In this document: positions 42,901 to 55,800 of the stretch, one piece after another
Position numbering within the stretch: position 1 is the first letter of the stretch
Layout: each line of letters opens with the position of its first letter
DNA from: Heliocidaris tuberculata
Lineage: Eukaryota; Echinodermata; Echinoidea; Camarodonta; Echinometridae
Assembly: GCA_025618425.1 (NCBI GenBank)
Contig: CM046832.1
Coordinates: 63,819,279 to 63,883,278 of the forward strand
Length of the DNA: 64,000 bases
Direction of reading: 5' to 3'
The notes under the pieces: generated by a model
Database searches by the model: none
What the model was told of the DNA's origin: nothing
The model's input: only the letters and a program-made list of their open reading frames with translations
Made by a program: the position numbers and the translations under genes

Positions 42901-45900
42901 ATACTTATGTGCAAATGGAAAGCATTCTCTCCATAAAAATATCCTTAGATACACATTCTATAGGCATATCAGTTCCTCATTACATACAATATAGAGCTCT
43001 AGTTTCATAGTAGGTCCAGAGTTTCACTAAGCAAATTAAGAGTAGGTACATGTAGCTAGAGAGGAATGATGAGGGGAAAATGAGAATATAAAGAGGGATG
43101 AAGAAAGAGAGAAAGATATATTTTTTGAAAGAGAGAGAGCAGGGGGGGGGGGGGACAAAGACAGTGCTTCATGTGTCGAGACAGAGACAAAATCAGAAAG
43201 AAAATAACAAGGGGAGAAAGAGCCGGGGAGAGGAACAGAGACAAAGGAAGATGGGGGGGGGGGGCAAAAAGTACGAGTGAGAAAGTGAAAAATATGCCTA
43301 TATCTATCATATGGCAATGACCCAACAGGAAGCTTGCACAAGGATTCTGAAGGAATAGCCAATAATGAGAAAAACAGGAAAATCAACAGCTGAATCAGAA
43401 ACAAAATACCCACTTTTCGCTGATTATTTATCTTATCTGATAAAAAATATAGTTCTCTCTATACTGCTAGGACATTCCACAAACCAAGAGTTTCTAATTC
43501 TAGCTAAAAATCAATAGTAATTAAAAAAAAAGTTCTTGAGAACAGTGAACTTATTCATTGTATAACTGTTGCTATATTAGTCACCATGCAGTTCAACAAC
43601 ATATTATCATTTGAGAGCCTGTGAGGCATTAAAATTCCATGAAAAATATACAAGTTAATGCCCTTCTGGCTCTCAACAGCTGATATATTTCCTCATGGAA
43701 ATCTAGCATGGTATCATGCTCCAATGGTGTAATGGCTAAAGATAATTCTGAAGCATAATTTCCATATCTTGATAACTTATCTTTATTTTATCAGTCCCAT
43801 CAGTAGGCTGGTAATGTGTGCTGTAGGCCTATAATGAATCATCTGGAGAACAAAAACTCCAACCATTAACATTAAAAAGAGGAAAAGGATCTATTCATAC
43901 AGAATTTTACATATAAATTTTGCACTTTCGTGATGCCATTGGAACACTTCCCTCCATTTGTATTAAACACAAAAAAGCAGCTTTTAAAAAGTCTAGGAAG
44001 TTAAAGAACAGGTGTAGGGCAATTTTACCAATTATAACTAGTAATAGTTTGAATGAATGATGCACAGTTGGACAAATAGTCAAATACATACATGTTTTCC
44101 TAAATGTACATGGATATTCAATGGATTTGAGGTGCCTATCCCCCCCCCCCCCCCCAACCCAACAGTATCAAGAATTACATACAGAGTAGGCTAATCCTTC
44201 CTGTCAAAGTTTGCATCCAATCATCCTAAAAAAGACCCCTTTTTAATTATTTATTTCATTCACGATTGTTTCTTGCTTACTTAATAGTCTGGTTCACAAG
44301 TTTCAAAACTTTAAGTTTACTTGTAGTTCCAGAACCACAAGCGAGCTTGTAGTTAACGCCAAAACCACGAGCAGCGGGGGTCCACCCTCGTAGTTATGGA
44401 CCATGTGGACAGAATAAAAGTTTTGCAAACTCGTTGTTAAGGATGGCCTCTCTGTTCATGGTAAACTACGATCGCTCGACTTGTAATCTCAAAACAACAA
44501 GCGTTGTTGTACCGGACCTGAGTGAACCCTCATCGTACATGTAATTAGTGAGTCCTTGTTTTGTCAACTTAAAGTTTAGCTAACTTAAAGTTTCAAAACC
44601 ACAAGTCCCGTATGAACGGTCAAATAACACCACGTGACCGTGCAAAAAAAAAGTACTAATGCACGGCGAGGGGACTAACGCACGACTAATCCGGATCAAA
44701 CACTAAGGTTGTAAGAAAACACTAAGATTGTAGACCTGTTTTATAAAACTTTTAATACATGGTTGTGAGTTTGTGCGTTAGTGCCATCAAGCAACATGCA
44801 GGTTTTTATCGTGGTGTACTAACACACTCGGCTACGCCTCGTGCGTTAGTACACCACGATAAAAACCTTTGTGTTGCCAGATCGCACTAACGCACTCCCA
44901 ACCATGTAATATACATGGTTGGGAGTGCGTTAGTGCGATCTGGCAACACAAAGGTTTTTATCGTGGTGTACTAACGCACGAGGCGTAATACATGGTTGGG
45001 AGTGCGTTAGTGCGATCTGGCAACACAAAGGTTTTTATCGTGGTGTACTAACGCACGAGGCGTAGCCGAGTGTGTTAGTACACCACGATAAAAACCTGCG
45101 TGTTGCTGGATCGCACGAATGCACGACCTCACAACCATGTATTAAAAGTTTTATAAAACGGGTCTACAATCTTAGTGTTTTCTTAAAATCTTAGTGTTTG
45201 ATCCGGATTAGCCGTGCGTTAGTCCCCTCGCCGTGCGTTATCACTTTTTTTTTTGCACGGTCGCGTGGTGTTATTTGACCAATCAGGATGGCTACATTCT
45301 TGAACCCGTTTTATAATAGTATACATGTACTATCTTCAATTCAGTGCAGTCTGTAACATTTCAATGGAACAAATATTTGACCCTTAACCAAGCCCCACTT
45401 GTAGCCAATTGTTCAAATTTCAAGCTGCAACAAAAAGCTGCTCTCTCTCTCTCCTATCCCTGATACATGTAAAAGCTCATTCTATATCACAATGAAATAG
45501 CTTGTAATACAGATTACAACTAGACCTACATGTAATGTACATCCTACATACATTGTAGGAGCATGAAATCATTGAAATCTTGACATATGAAAAACTGGGG
45601 TGGTATTCTGAGATTTATTTTATCTTGATTTTAGTGAAAAGATTTTAATTGTCATAACAAATTTCAAATTGCAACATTTCATTTGTGTTTGAGCAGATGA
45701 ATTCCGCGTACGCAGCTACTTTTGCGCAGGCATTAACCAATGATGCACCATAAGTGTACATTTTGTTATGACCATTAAAATTATTTCACTAAAATCAAGA
45801 TAAAATAAATCTCAGAATACCACCCCTGGCCTACAAAGTGAAAAGTTGTGGGAGTTGTATCATCATTACTGCAGGCATAGCCAGCACAGTGACACAACAA

Positions 45901-48900
45901 TTCGAACTTGCCGTTGGCCGAATGTGCACTACATACATGTATACATGTATATATATATATATATATAAAACTCTATTAAACATACCAATAACGCAGCAAA
46001 ATTTGGTGAAATAAGAACCAAAAATATTTTGAAGTGCCTCATCACCACAATTTACATACATACCTAGACTGATAATCAAAATATGGTATTGGCATGGTAG
46101 CAGCTTTCTCTTGAAATGATCAACTCCAACAAATTTCTGGTGACTCTTTTCTCCTTTTCACTACTCGTTGATATAAATCCAACAATTATCTTCGTCTTAT
46201 CCCGGTCCTATATCCTGACTACAAGAGGAAATTGACATGAACATGGACAAACCAGCTCAAATTAAATCTCGACAGCAAAGCAGATAGTAGAGTCCAGCAA
46301 AGATACAGAATACAAGTATCAGTGAAAGTATCAGGTCTATAGGGCACACTTTATACAGGCCCAGATCATACATGTTTATCTAACAGGAAAGCGGTGTTAT
46401 GACAACATAACCTTCTGTAACAAGAATACAATGAAACAAACAGAAAACATTGTTTTCAACTTTGTATACCTACATGTACTTGTAGGCAAGTGATATTCTG
46501 TAAAATTGGTGAAACTTAGGCCACATTCTAATGTATGATAAAGTAATTATATAAAGGGATATAAATGCAGCTTTGGTTGTTATTTGGAAAACATCTACTG
46601 TAGTTCACTGGAAGTCTGGAACTAGACTAATGTCAAATAGTCCACTGTTAGCTGTAATCCAGCTAACAGTGGAAGTTATAAACTGATTCAGCGGACCCAG
46701 GTTCGAAACTGAATCACGTCTTTTGGATGGTGACGTTAAAGGTCGGTCCCCAGACGTAAATAATCATATCTGATTGATACACGTCGGTAAAAACCCAATT
46801 AAACACACACACACACACACACATGACATGTAATTTCAAGTTTTACTTCCAATGAGAGCATGCAGATTTCTTGAAGAAAAACTAAAAACTTCAGTGCAAA
46901 AAGTGTATTCCGATGACAGAACCTTTTGCTATTTTCATTCAGCACATAATTACATTTGGGACAAGTTGGCTTATATTTTTAAGCAGGCAAGTTTCACAAC
47001 ATAATCGAATCGTCTTCCGAAAATGTCACAAATTTGCTCAGAGACGCAGTACTCTCATCAACGTTCATCGATGTTCATCAATGGATATACTCCTCAATCC
47101 TCACCACAATGATGGTTACCATGGCAACGACAAATTCAAACTTCCTCCGATGCTCCTATCTGACATCTCCTGCTCCAGATTACGCACACAAGAGATATTT
47201 TCTGATACAGTAATCTCACTCCCATCTCAACCACTATATCCTCAAGTACAGCTGATCAAGTGAGCTCTCCTAGGGTAATCTAGATTCAAAATGTCATCCT
47301 TTGGCAAGTGCACTTCTTTGTTACAAAGTGCAGTTTATCTACTCTATATGGTATGTGTTTGTATTCTTAGAAAGCTGTAATTGTTTCTAATCTTAAATTG
47401 ACTAATTTACAGGAGTTACAAGAAGGCAATATAATTTTGACACACTATACAAAAGTCAGTATGTTTTACCCAATAGCTTTAATAAGTTAACTTTTATTGA
47501 CAAGCAAATCAAATTTTCATTTACAAGAAACATGCACGCTCGATAATAGATCCCTGGGCCTGGCATTCATGTACATGTATACATAATGTCCACAGCCTTC
47601 AAAAGAACAAATATTGAAAAAAGACTAAAGTTTGAAGATGAAGGCTGTATAAAACTTCTTACCCACTCATGAATCATGATGTGAGCTTGTTTCTTCTGTA
47701 AAATACAACATATTTGTATAACGTATACACAGTGCAAATATAATTTATGTGTCTAAAAAAGTTGGCCCTCATACTTCAGTATCAAAGTCCAATGTGTGAT
47801 AGAAAGCTATAATATATTTACGCAAAAGCTGTGTAGTTGCAATGTACTTCATAATTCATACAATTTCCAATTGATAGACAGTGGTGGAGATCATCATTCA
47901 CTTACATATATATACACGTATGTACTCATTTTATGCATTTTGAATCGTGATGGGCCACCGCTTTTTGCAATTTGCATAGAGTTAAAGGGAGCCACCGCTT
48001 GATATCAATGTACATTCAATTTCATTCACTTGCCCCTACTGCAAGGCCATGCATAACAACAATCTTGGAGCAGCGAACAAAAATTGGTGGGGTTGTTTGT
48101 CAGTTGGGTTGTTCAGTTCGTCTTTCTTCGGTCGAATATTTTTCCCCGAGCAAGGTTGCCTGTATCACTGCAATTGCGTGCTCATTTACCGAAGATGTAC
48201 AGAGTTTTCTGAATATTACCCGAGCCGGGCCAAGCTCAGAAACACCACGATTGGCGGTCCCTTTAACACTACCTCATCTGGCTTTCAGCAGATGATATGA
48301 TATTTTTTAGGTCTTGTACATAAATCATACATACACTGTACTCTAGAGCACAACATAGTTCAGACCCTATACATGTATTACTAAAAGGGGTTATGTGCCT
48401 GGAAACTACATGTACTGCTCGGGCATACCTGACATAAAAGCAACCACTGCAATATACTGAAGTAAAAGGCTTGATATATGGTATCCTCTGAAAACCGGAT
48501 ATATGATGTTATAAAAAAATTAGCTTAGTCACCCTACATTAAAGATGTCTAACTAACCAGCACTAATTGAACAAAGATGGATATCCCTGGTAATCTACTG
48601 TATAAATGGAGCATAAAAAGATAACTTCAAGTCCAGCAAAAGCTGAAAAACAATTTTTGGAACAGTTACAGATAGCTCTCTAATAGGGAAAAGTGGTATA
48701 ACAAAAAACTGAAATAACATTAATTACATGAGGATGCACACACATTCTTGGAATTGAGATTCTAAGATCTCTACAAACTTTCCTGTTTGTTTCTGCAATT
48801 AAAAAGATAAAGAGTTAGCTTTAAAATGAACAATTACTCTGTCAAATTAGATTGAAATGACGGTGCTAATCAAAAGTTAAAAGAGGATATTAAACACAAC

Positions 48901-51900
48901 ATTAATTTCAAAATGACAGAATCTGTGAGATACTACTGTCCTTTATATGTTTCAAAAGTACCTAATCATTTCATTGCCATGCATTACCTATATTACCTAT
49001 ATTACTATTTTGACGAGCGGGTATATTAAAATGTTTTAATTATTTCTACAACCAACCTGTTGATCTTGTTATTTGTAAACTCTGTTTGCTGATACGGGCA
49101 AGGATAGGCATCGAACGAAGTCGCATCCGCATTATCATCATAGAGAAACGATAAGATGCTTTCAAATGGTCGAGGCATCATGGAAACAAGCAAGTTATTC
49201 CACTCTCTAAGAACCAATTAACACGAAGCAACGTCTTAGCCCCCTCTACAAATAAAAGAGACTTCTCAATTGCTCACTTCTACACAAGCAAATAGCAAAA
49301 AGAGACAAGAACGGATCTTCTGGGAGGAAAAGCGCAAGATGACGTCCGAGTTCGGTAAGACCAAGTAACTGCCGAGTGATGAATGTACTTGCACCACAAA
49401 AAAGATGAAAGACGTGGGCCTTATCAGGTTAGCAGCTCCCGAGGGAATCGTCTGCAAGGAATGGAACCCAACTCAACAGTGGTAAAACCAAAAGGAAATA
49501 GATACTCATATTTGCTTTCGCCAGAGGAAGGAGTGAGGAGGAGAAAGCAAAGCATATGTGCAAATCACTTCATGAAGTAATGGATAAAAATAAACAGAAA
49601 TAGAAAGTGGGAATTTGTAAACAGGAGACAGGAAAGCAGTCAGGTTCTGTTTTCGACAAGCCTTCACATGCAAGTTGAACGTTGGTATGGAACAGCAGCT
49701 TGGATGGTGACCAGGATGAAGTGCAAAGTCAGGTCCGAAAAGGTCATGTGATCTGTGTTCCCACTCTTCCAAAGGCTTTCAAATTGAAATACAGATGTTT
49801 AAAGTGGATTGATATGACCTTTCCTAATCAGGTGACTTCATCTATACCTTATCAACAACTTTATCACGACCGGAAGATTGCAACATGTTGCAAGAGCTAC
49901 ATTTGAATAATTTGCTGGGGAAGAAAAAACATATAAAATAGGATTCCTAGAACCATCAATTTCTCTGGACCAGTTCCCACCTATCGTCTGCTAAGAGCCA
50001 GAAGGGCATCACTTCCTCAACAGATTTAACGTCTTTTTAGCTCTACACACATGGCATCTACTGCCTTTGTTTGATTTACATAATTCTTCTTTTCCTCAAA
50101 ACTCGGGACTTTCATGTTAAACCTACTTTGATCAAGAGCGAGACAACAAATTCTGAACAAAGTTCCCATCACTGTTACATTTAGTACACATACCCATAGA
50201 TCATATCTCACAATTTCTTTAATTCAAACTGACAACTTTCTATTCAAAAACTTGCTGTGGTGAGAAATATGCGGTGGTGTAATAATCTCATATATTCACA
50301 TGAGTCGAGTATTTATTGAGTTCTCATTCAGAACGATACCTGTACCTCTGTTTTGTTTTTGTTTTTCTAATACATTCTGCGATACAATGTTCACAGGAAA
50401 AAAAAGTAAATTACTTATCTTATAACTATCATACAAAACATATAGTTTTCCATGACATCCTCCCCCCCCCCCCCCCTCACAGTTCCCTGGACTTATCAAA
50501 TTATAAAACACTGTCTTCATCTTTCTTTCATTTATTCAACTAAAAAAATGCAGAGCTTGTACTCTCCTCAAGAAATCTCATTTAGCATCTATACATTGTG
50601 CGGATAGATTCTCCAAATCCAAGAAGGACCAACTGAGATGTTTCCATCCATATGACTTCCAGTATGAATGAAAAGATGTAGTGTGTGTATTGTAGACCTA
50701 CACAATTTTTGCAGGACAATTTAGAGGTGGGAGTGGCATCTGAAAGTGCAGACAAGTACGAGGCTAGCCAAGTTGACTTTGACCGTTGCATGCACCCATG
50801 TACAAGGATATTTTGAAGAGCTCAGTTGCTGGAAATTAGTTTCATTTTCAAAGGGAAAGTCCACCCTGATATCACGTTGGATTTTAGAAAAGCAGAAAAA
50901 GTGGAGAAATGGATCAATGTAAGTTTGCAGGAAAATAAAAAATAAAAAATAAAAAATAAGAAAGTTATAAAGTTTTAAATTTGAGATCCATCAAACATGA
51001 ATTAGCAACTCTGTGATTAACTTTATGAGCAGCTCTACATTTGTTTTGTACTAAGAATTTTTAAAAATATCCCTCTTCTTGAATATTGATGAAATCTATT
51101 CAAAAAAGTGTAGAATAATATCTGATATGATAGGATAAAATTTATTCTCCAAGATAAATTGATGCATGATGTATTTATTTACCTTATGCTCTGGTCACAA
51201 ATCAGAGCGACGACCGACCGATTTGTACATGTAGCCTGCCCGGGCGCCACTGGAATTAAGGCATCGCCAAACGATTTTTTGACAAGTCAAGCACTCGAAC
51301 GGGCTGTAAAGCCCCAGCGATGCCCAGGCAGTGCCCTGTTGATTTCCCGTCGGTCGCCGGTCAATTTTAGGTCAAAACTGGGCAAAATCGGGAGAGCTTC
51401 TCCGTGAGGCGTCCGACTGATGACCCACCGATTCCCGGACGATCTCCCACCGGCCACCGGCTTATTTTCAAGAAATCGCCCGGCGGCAGGCCATTAATAG
51501 GTGGCGGCCGCTCGGCAGCCTTTAATCTAGCGGCTTCAATTTTTGACCATTAATCTGACATATATTTGGCAATAGAATTAGTCTATAATACAACAATGGG
51601 AGTATGGTTTTGCTACTGCATACAAAAATTACATTAAAAAGGATGATGATTACCACTACACCAGTTTCATAAAAACTGCTGTGCCAGAAATTTCCTATGA
51701 TATTGTACTTTTGAGTTGCTTATCGCTTAAGAGAATCTCCTTGGAGATCACTTATAGCAAGATCTTTCTAAACATTGCAAGCTTCTTCCCTACACATAAA
51801 AGAAGTACAGAAACAATGTACTGATGCTGGATAAGATTGCTTTGATTTGATTTTGATTTATTTATTTATCTTTATGATCCTTTTTTTCTTCAAACATATT

Positions 51901-52821
51901 TTACAAACTGAATTACAACATAATAAACAAATATTAATACATTATCAAATAGAGTAATTGCATTGTATAATTAACGTAAATGAATCATAAAGAAGGATTG
52001 TCACATAAGCAAAGCTTGATGGAGTGACAATCCTATACAAAAAATTGGAAATACTAGAGAAAGGGGGATATTAAAAAAAGAAAAGGAAAAGATAAAAAAA
52101 AGAAAGAAAAAAGACTTTTCGTTGTATTCAAAGTAATAGAAGTCAATTAAAGCTCATGGACAGTTTCCGTAGCAAAAAGGAAATTGGAAAGAAACGTGTT
52201 CAGTATAGTCTCATGTTGTTCTCTTTGTATCAAAATAGGTTTGTACGAGATCATGTGGTATTCCGTCAATGATTTCCGGTGAATCTTATTAGTGTAAATA
52301 TCTAGGAACGCTGGATCACGTAAAATACTGCCCTACGCTAGGACCTTTCCACCCCGGTGGCTCCCCATGCAACAGTCCCGGGGCTTCGCGTGGAGATAGC
52401 ATGCGTGCACTGTGTGTGGAATATACGTACTGTATATTCCACACACACACAGTGCACACGTTATAGGGTATAGTGCACGCTGCCGTTGTTGGGAGTTTAT
52501 AAATATCCCTGGCCCGGTATATAAATTATTTTTTACCTCTCATTTGTAAAATATTTCACTTTAGGAGGTGAAATCTTCACAGCATCTTAGTATTGCTAGT
52601 ATCTTGCTATTTATCAGCAAAAATCCAAAAAATCTGACGAAAAGTTTTTGAGGGAGTACCAAAACTAAACACTACCTTTAAGGATGGGGATGAGATGAGA
52701 TGTATGGAGGAAGAAAACATAAATAGAAGAGGATGGTAAGTAGAAAAGTGGACTGTGTTCAAGAGATATTAGGGAAGAGTTAGGCAGAGGGAAGAAATGA
52801 AAAGTAGGAAGTGTAGGGAGT

Positions 52822-52859
<38 letters not shown>

Positions 52860-55800
52860 AAGGAGAGGATGAATAAAGAAAGAGGGAGAAAGAGGAGAAA
52901 AGAAGATGTAATATGTCATTTACACCCAGAGTCACCATACTGTTTGGCGAGGTACTTTTTGGCGGCTGCCTTGAAAGAATAGAGAGTAGTGCGTGACTTG
53001 ACTCCATCTGGTAGTGAATTCCATATATCGAGACCGGTATGTCTAATAGATTTGTGTGCTAACAAGTTTTAGGATTATTTAAGTGGTAATTATTAGCGTA
53101 ACGGGTTGGGTATGAGTGAATACTTCTGTTGAGCATAAACATATCGCTAAGTGGAGATGGAACTTGATGTATAGAGAGACTTTAAACATAAGTAGGGCTA
53201 TTTGGAGTGTATTTATGTCAGAAACTTTAAGGGTGTTGAGTTTATGGAATAAACCGTAATGATTTGCTTGATCCTATGCAGTCTGCATATCGCGTGGCAC
53301 ATAGTACTGAGACTGCACTCATTCGACTGCAGAATGACGTACTTTGTGCAATCGACAACAGGCAAGCTGTTTTCTTATTAATGCTGGACCTCTCATCCGC
53401 CTTTGATACGGTGGACCACACAATTCTTTCTCATAGGCTGGCCGATGACTTCGGTCTACGAGATAATGTCCTTTCCTGGTTCAAATCGTATCTTAGCAAC
53501 AGGTCTTGTAGAGTCCATGTCAATGGATCATTCTCCAGTGACAAAAGGTTGGAATTTGGGATACCGCAAGGGTCAATTGTTGGGCCACAGTTATTTACAT
53601 ATTACATTAGGTGTATTGGTAACATCATCAGCCAGCATTCAGTTCAATACCATGTGTATGCTGATGACATCCAGATGTTTACCATTTTTGATCCTACCAA
53701 GCCTGGAGATGCAGCTTGCGCATACTACCGTATCTCGAAGTGCTTAGAAGACATACAATCATGGCTTGTCAGTAATAAATTGAAGTTGAATTCCGGTAAA
53801 ACTGAGTTCTTCATTGCTGCATCATCCACCGACTTGAATCGGTTCAATGACCTTTCATTTTCTATTGATGATCTAGACATCCCAATGTCTTCAACAATCA
53901 AGGATCTGGGTGTTGTCTTTGATAAGGAAATGAAAATGTCTGACCATGTAACAAACTTGTGTCGTACCCTCAATTGGCAAATTTACAACCTCAATCGCAT
54001 CAGGGGGTACTTAAATAAAGACACCTGTCATAATGTTGTTAGAGCACTTGTGCTATCCAGGCTTGACTATGGTGGATGTTTGCTTGGGGTCATCAGTAAA
54101 CAGGACCTGGGCAGACTTCAACGTCTTCAGAATAAGTGTGCTCGTCTAATATGTCAAAAACCAAAATGGTCCCACGTCACTCCATTACTCAATGAACTTC
54201 ACTGGCTTCCCGTTTCTAAGAGAATACAATACCGTATACTGGTTCAGACTTACAAATCACTGTCAACCACACTTCCTCAATACATCTCCTCACTCTTTCA
54301 GCAACAGAGAACATCATATTCTCTTCGTTCTACCTCTGCTCCTTCCTATGTCATTCCAAAATCCCGAAAACAGGCTGGCTTCAAGTCCTTTCAGTCACTT
54401 GCTCCACAACTTTGGAACAGACTCCCCGCATCTCTCCGTAATAGCACATCACTTGACATCTTCAAGAAACATCTAAAAACTTACTTATACAATTCTTAAT
54501 TTACTTGAATAGACTTTAGGTGACAGCGCCTTGTATCCTTTGGAAAAGGCGCTATATAAATCCAATTATTATTATTATTATTAATAACGGGTCGGAGTTC
54601 GCTCTGTAGTGTGAGCCCATGCATATACGTAGTGCTTTCTTTTGCAGTAAAAGTATTGGATTAATCTTGTATTTGGCAGTATTTGCCCAAATCATGTTGC
54701 AATATGATATGTGGGGGAGAATTAATGTATTATAAAGCATAAAGAGTATATTATTTGGTAGAATGTATTTAAGTTTGAATAGAATGCCGACAGCTCGTGA
54801 TATGGTGGTGTTGATATTCTTTATGTGATGTATCCAACTTAGGTTTTCATCAATGGTCACTCCAAGAAACTTTGACTTTGTTTCTTTAGATATTGTTAGA
54901 CCATCGATAAAAATTTTGTTTTGTAAATCGATTTGGTTATGTGTTTTATTAAAACACTTAACTGTTTACACGTGTGTGAACTGTCAACGCGGTACCGCGC
55001 TTGTAATTTGATGTTTATTTTGGGGGATATTTTAGCCATTTCTAAACCATTTTTCTTCAAACAAACGTCACCTACGTTCAAAATTAATCATTTCACAACA
55101 GTATATTTAGTAATTTCCATTCCAGCTGACAAAGTAGTTAAATATCCAAAGCGCCACCTTTCCCACTACTGTACGATACCTTTAAGGATAATTTATTGGT
55201 TTTAAACCAAAGTGAAACATTCTGGAGTTCATTGTTAACTTTGTTTATTAATGAGTCAAGTTCGGTGTGAGAACAAAAAAGAGTAGTGTCATCGGCAAAA
55301 AGCATGTATGTTAGATTAGTGGAGGAATTTGAGATATCATTAATGTATATGAGAAAGAGAAGTGGGCCAAGGATAGATCCTTGACTAAAGGAAAGAAACT
55401 ACAATGTATTCCAAAGTGTCTCATCAATAGACAGCTCTTGTCTGGATATTCCCCTTACATTTACACACAAATGAGACAGTCTGGGGATTCCCCCATTACC
55501 TCAGAACACACTCAGTCATCCTTGTTCTGCAATCTACATGTACTGTACATATTTACTATATCTACATATCTACATGTAGGTCCATCGTCCACTATGAATA
55601 AGACTGTAAATTGCTATCCAAGAATTTCAGTGAATTAGGGGGGTACTGTAAGTCTATGTATGTCCTTTCTGGATTCCTCTGGCTTTCAGTTTTAGTTCTG
55701 ATGCAAAACAATCACTCTTTAAAAATTCTTAAGTGTACCTTGTATTCACATTTCTAGTGCTTGACATTGGATAAAGATAATTATAGTCCAAGCACATTTT

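Larger units (their letters stand above)
51841..55390 (-). mobile_element. degenerate LINE (L2/CR1-like), 5'-truncated, interrupted by two insertions
   Basis: Minus-strand fragments read in RT order. [18 protein letters not shown] and FADDTTLF lie at 55383-55260. [12 protein letters not shown], then [16 protein letters not shown], lie at 54880-54650. The C-terminal [20 protein letters not shown] and [17 protein letters not shown], with a TGA near 52916, lie at 53150-52916. The 3' UTR carries microsatellites and ends in a tail of AATCAAAATCAAATCAAA type near 51841. At least two frameshifts plus the insertions at 53253-54582 and 54962-55181 show it is dead. It begins in the RT core, so the 5' part is absent. 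Confidence 0.8.

Noticed and set aside
43036..43413. Minus-strand 125-codon frame rich in Pro, Ser, Leu, resembling a signal peptide
   Set aside because: It crosses purine tracts and two G runs; low-complexity artefact.
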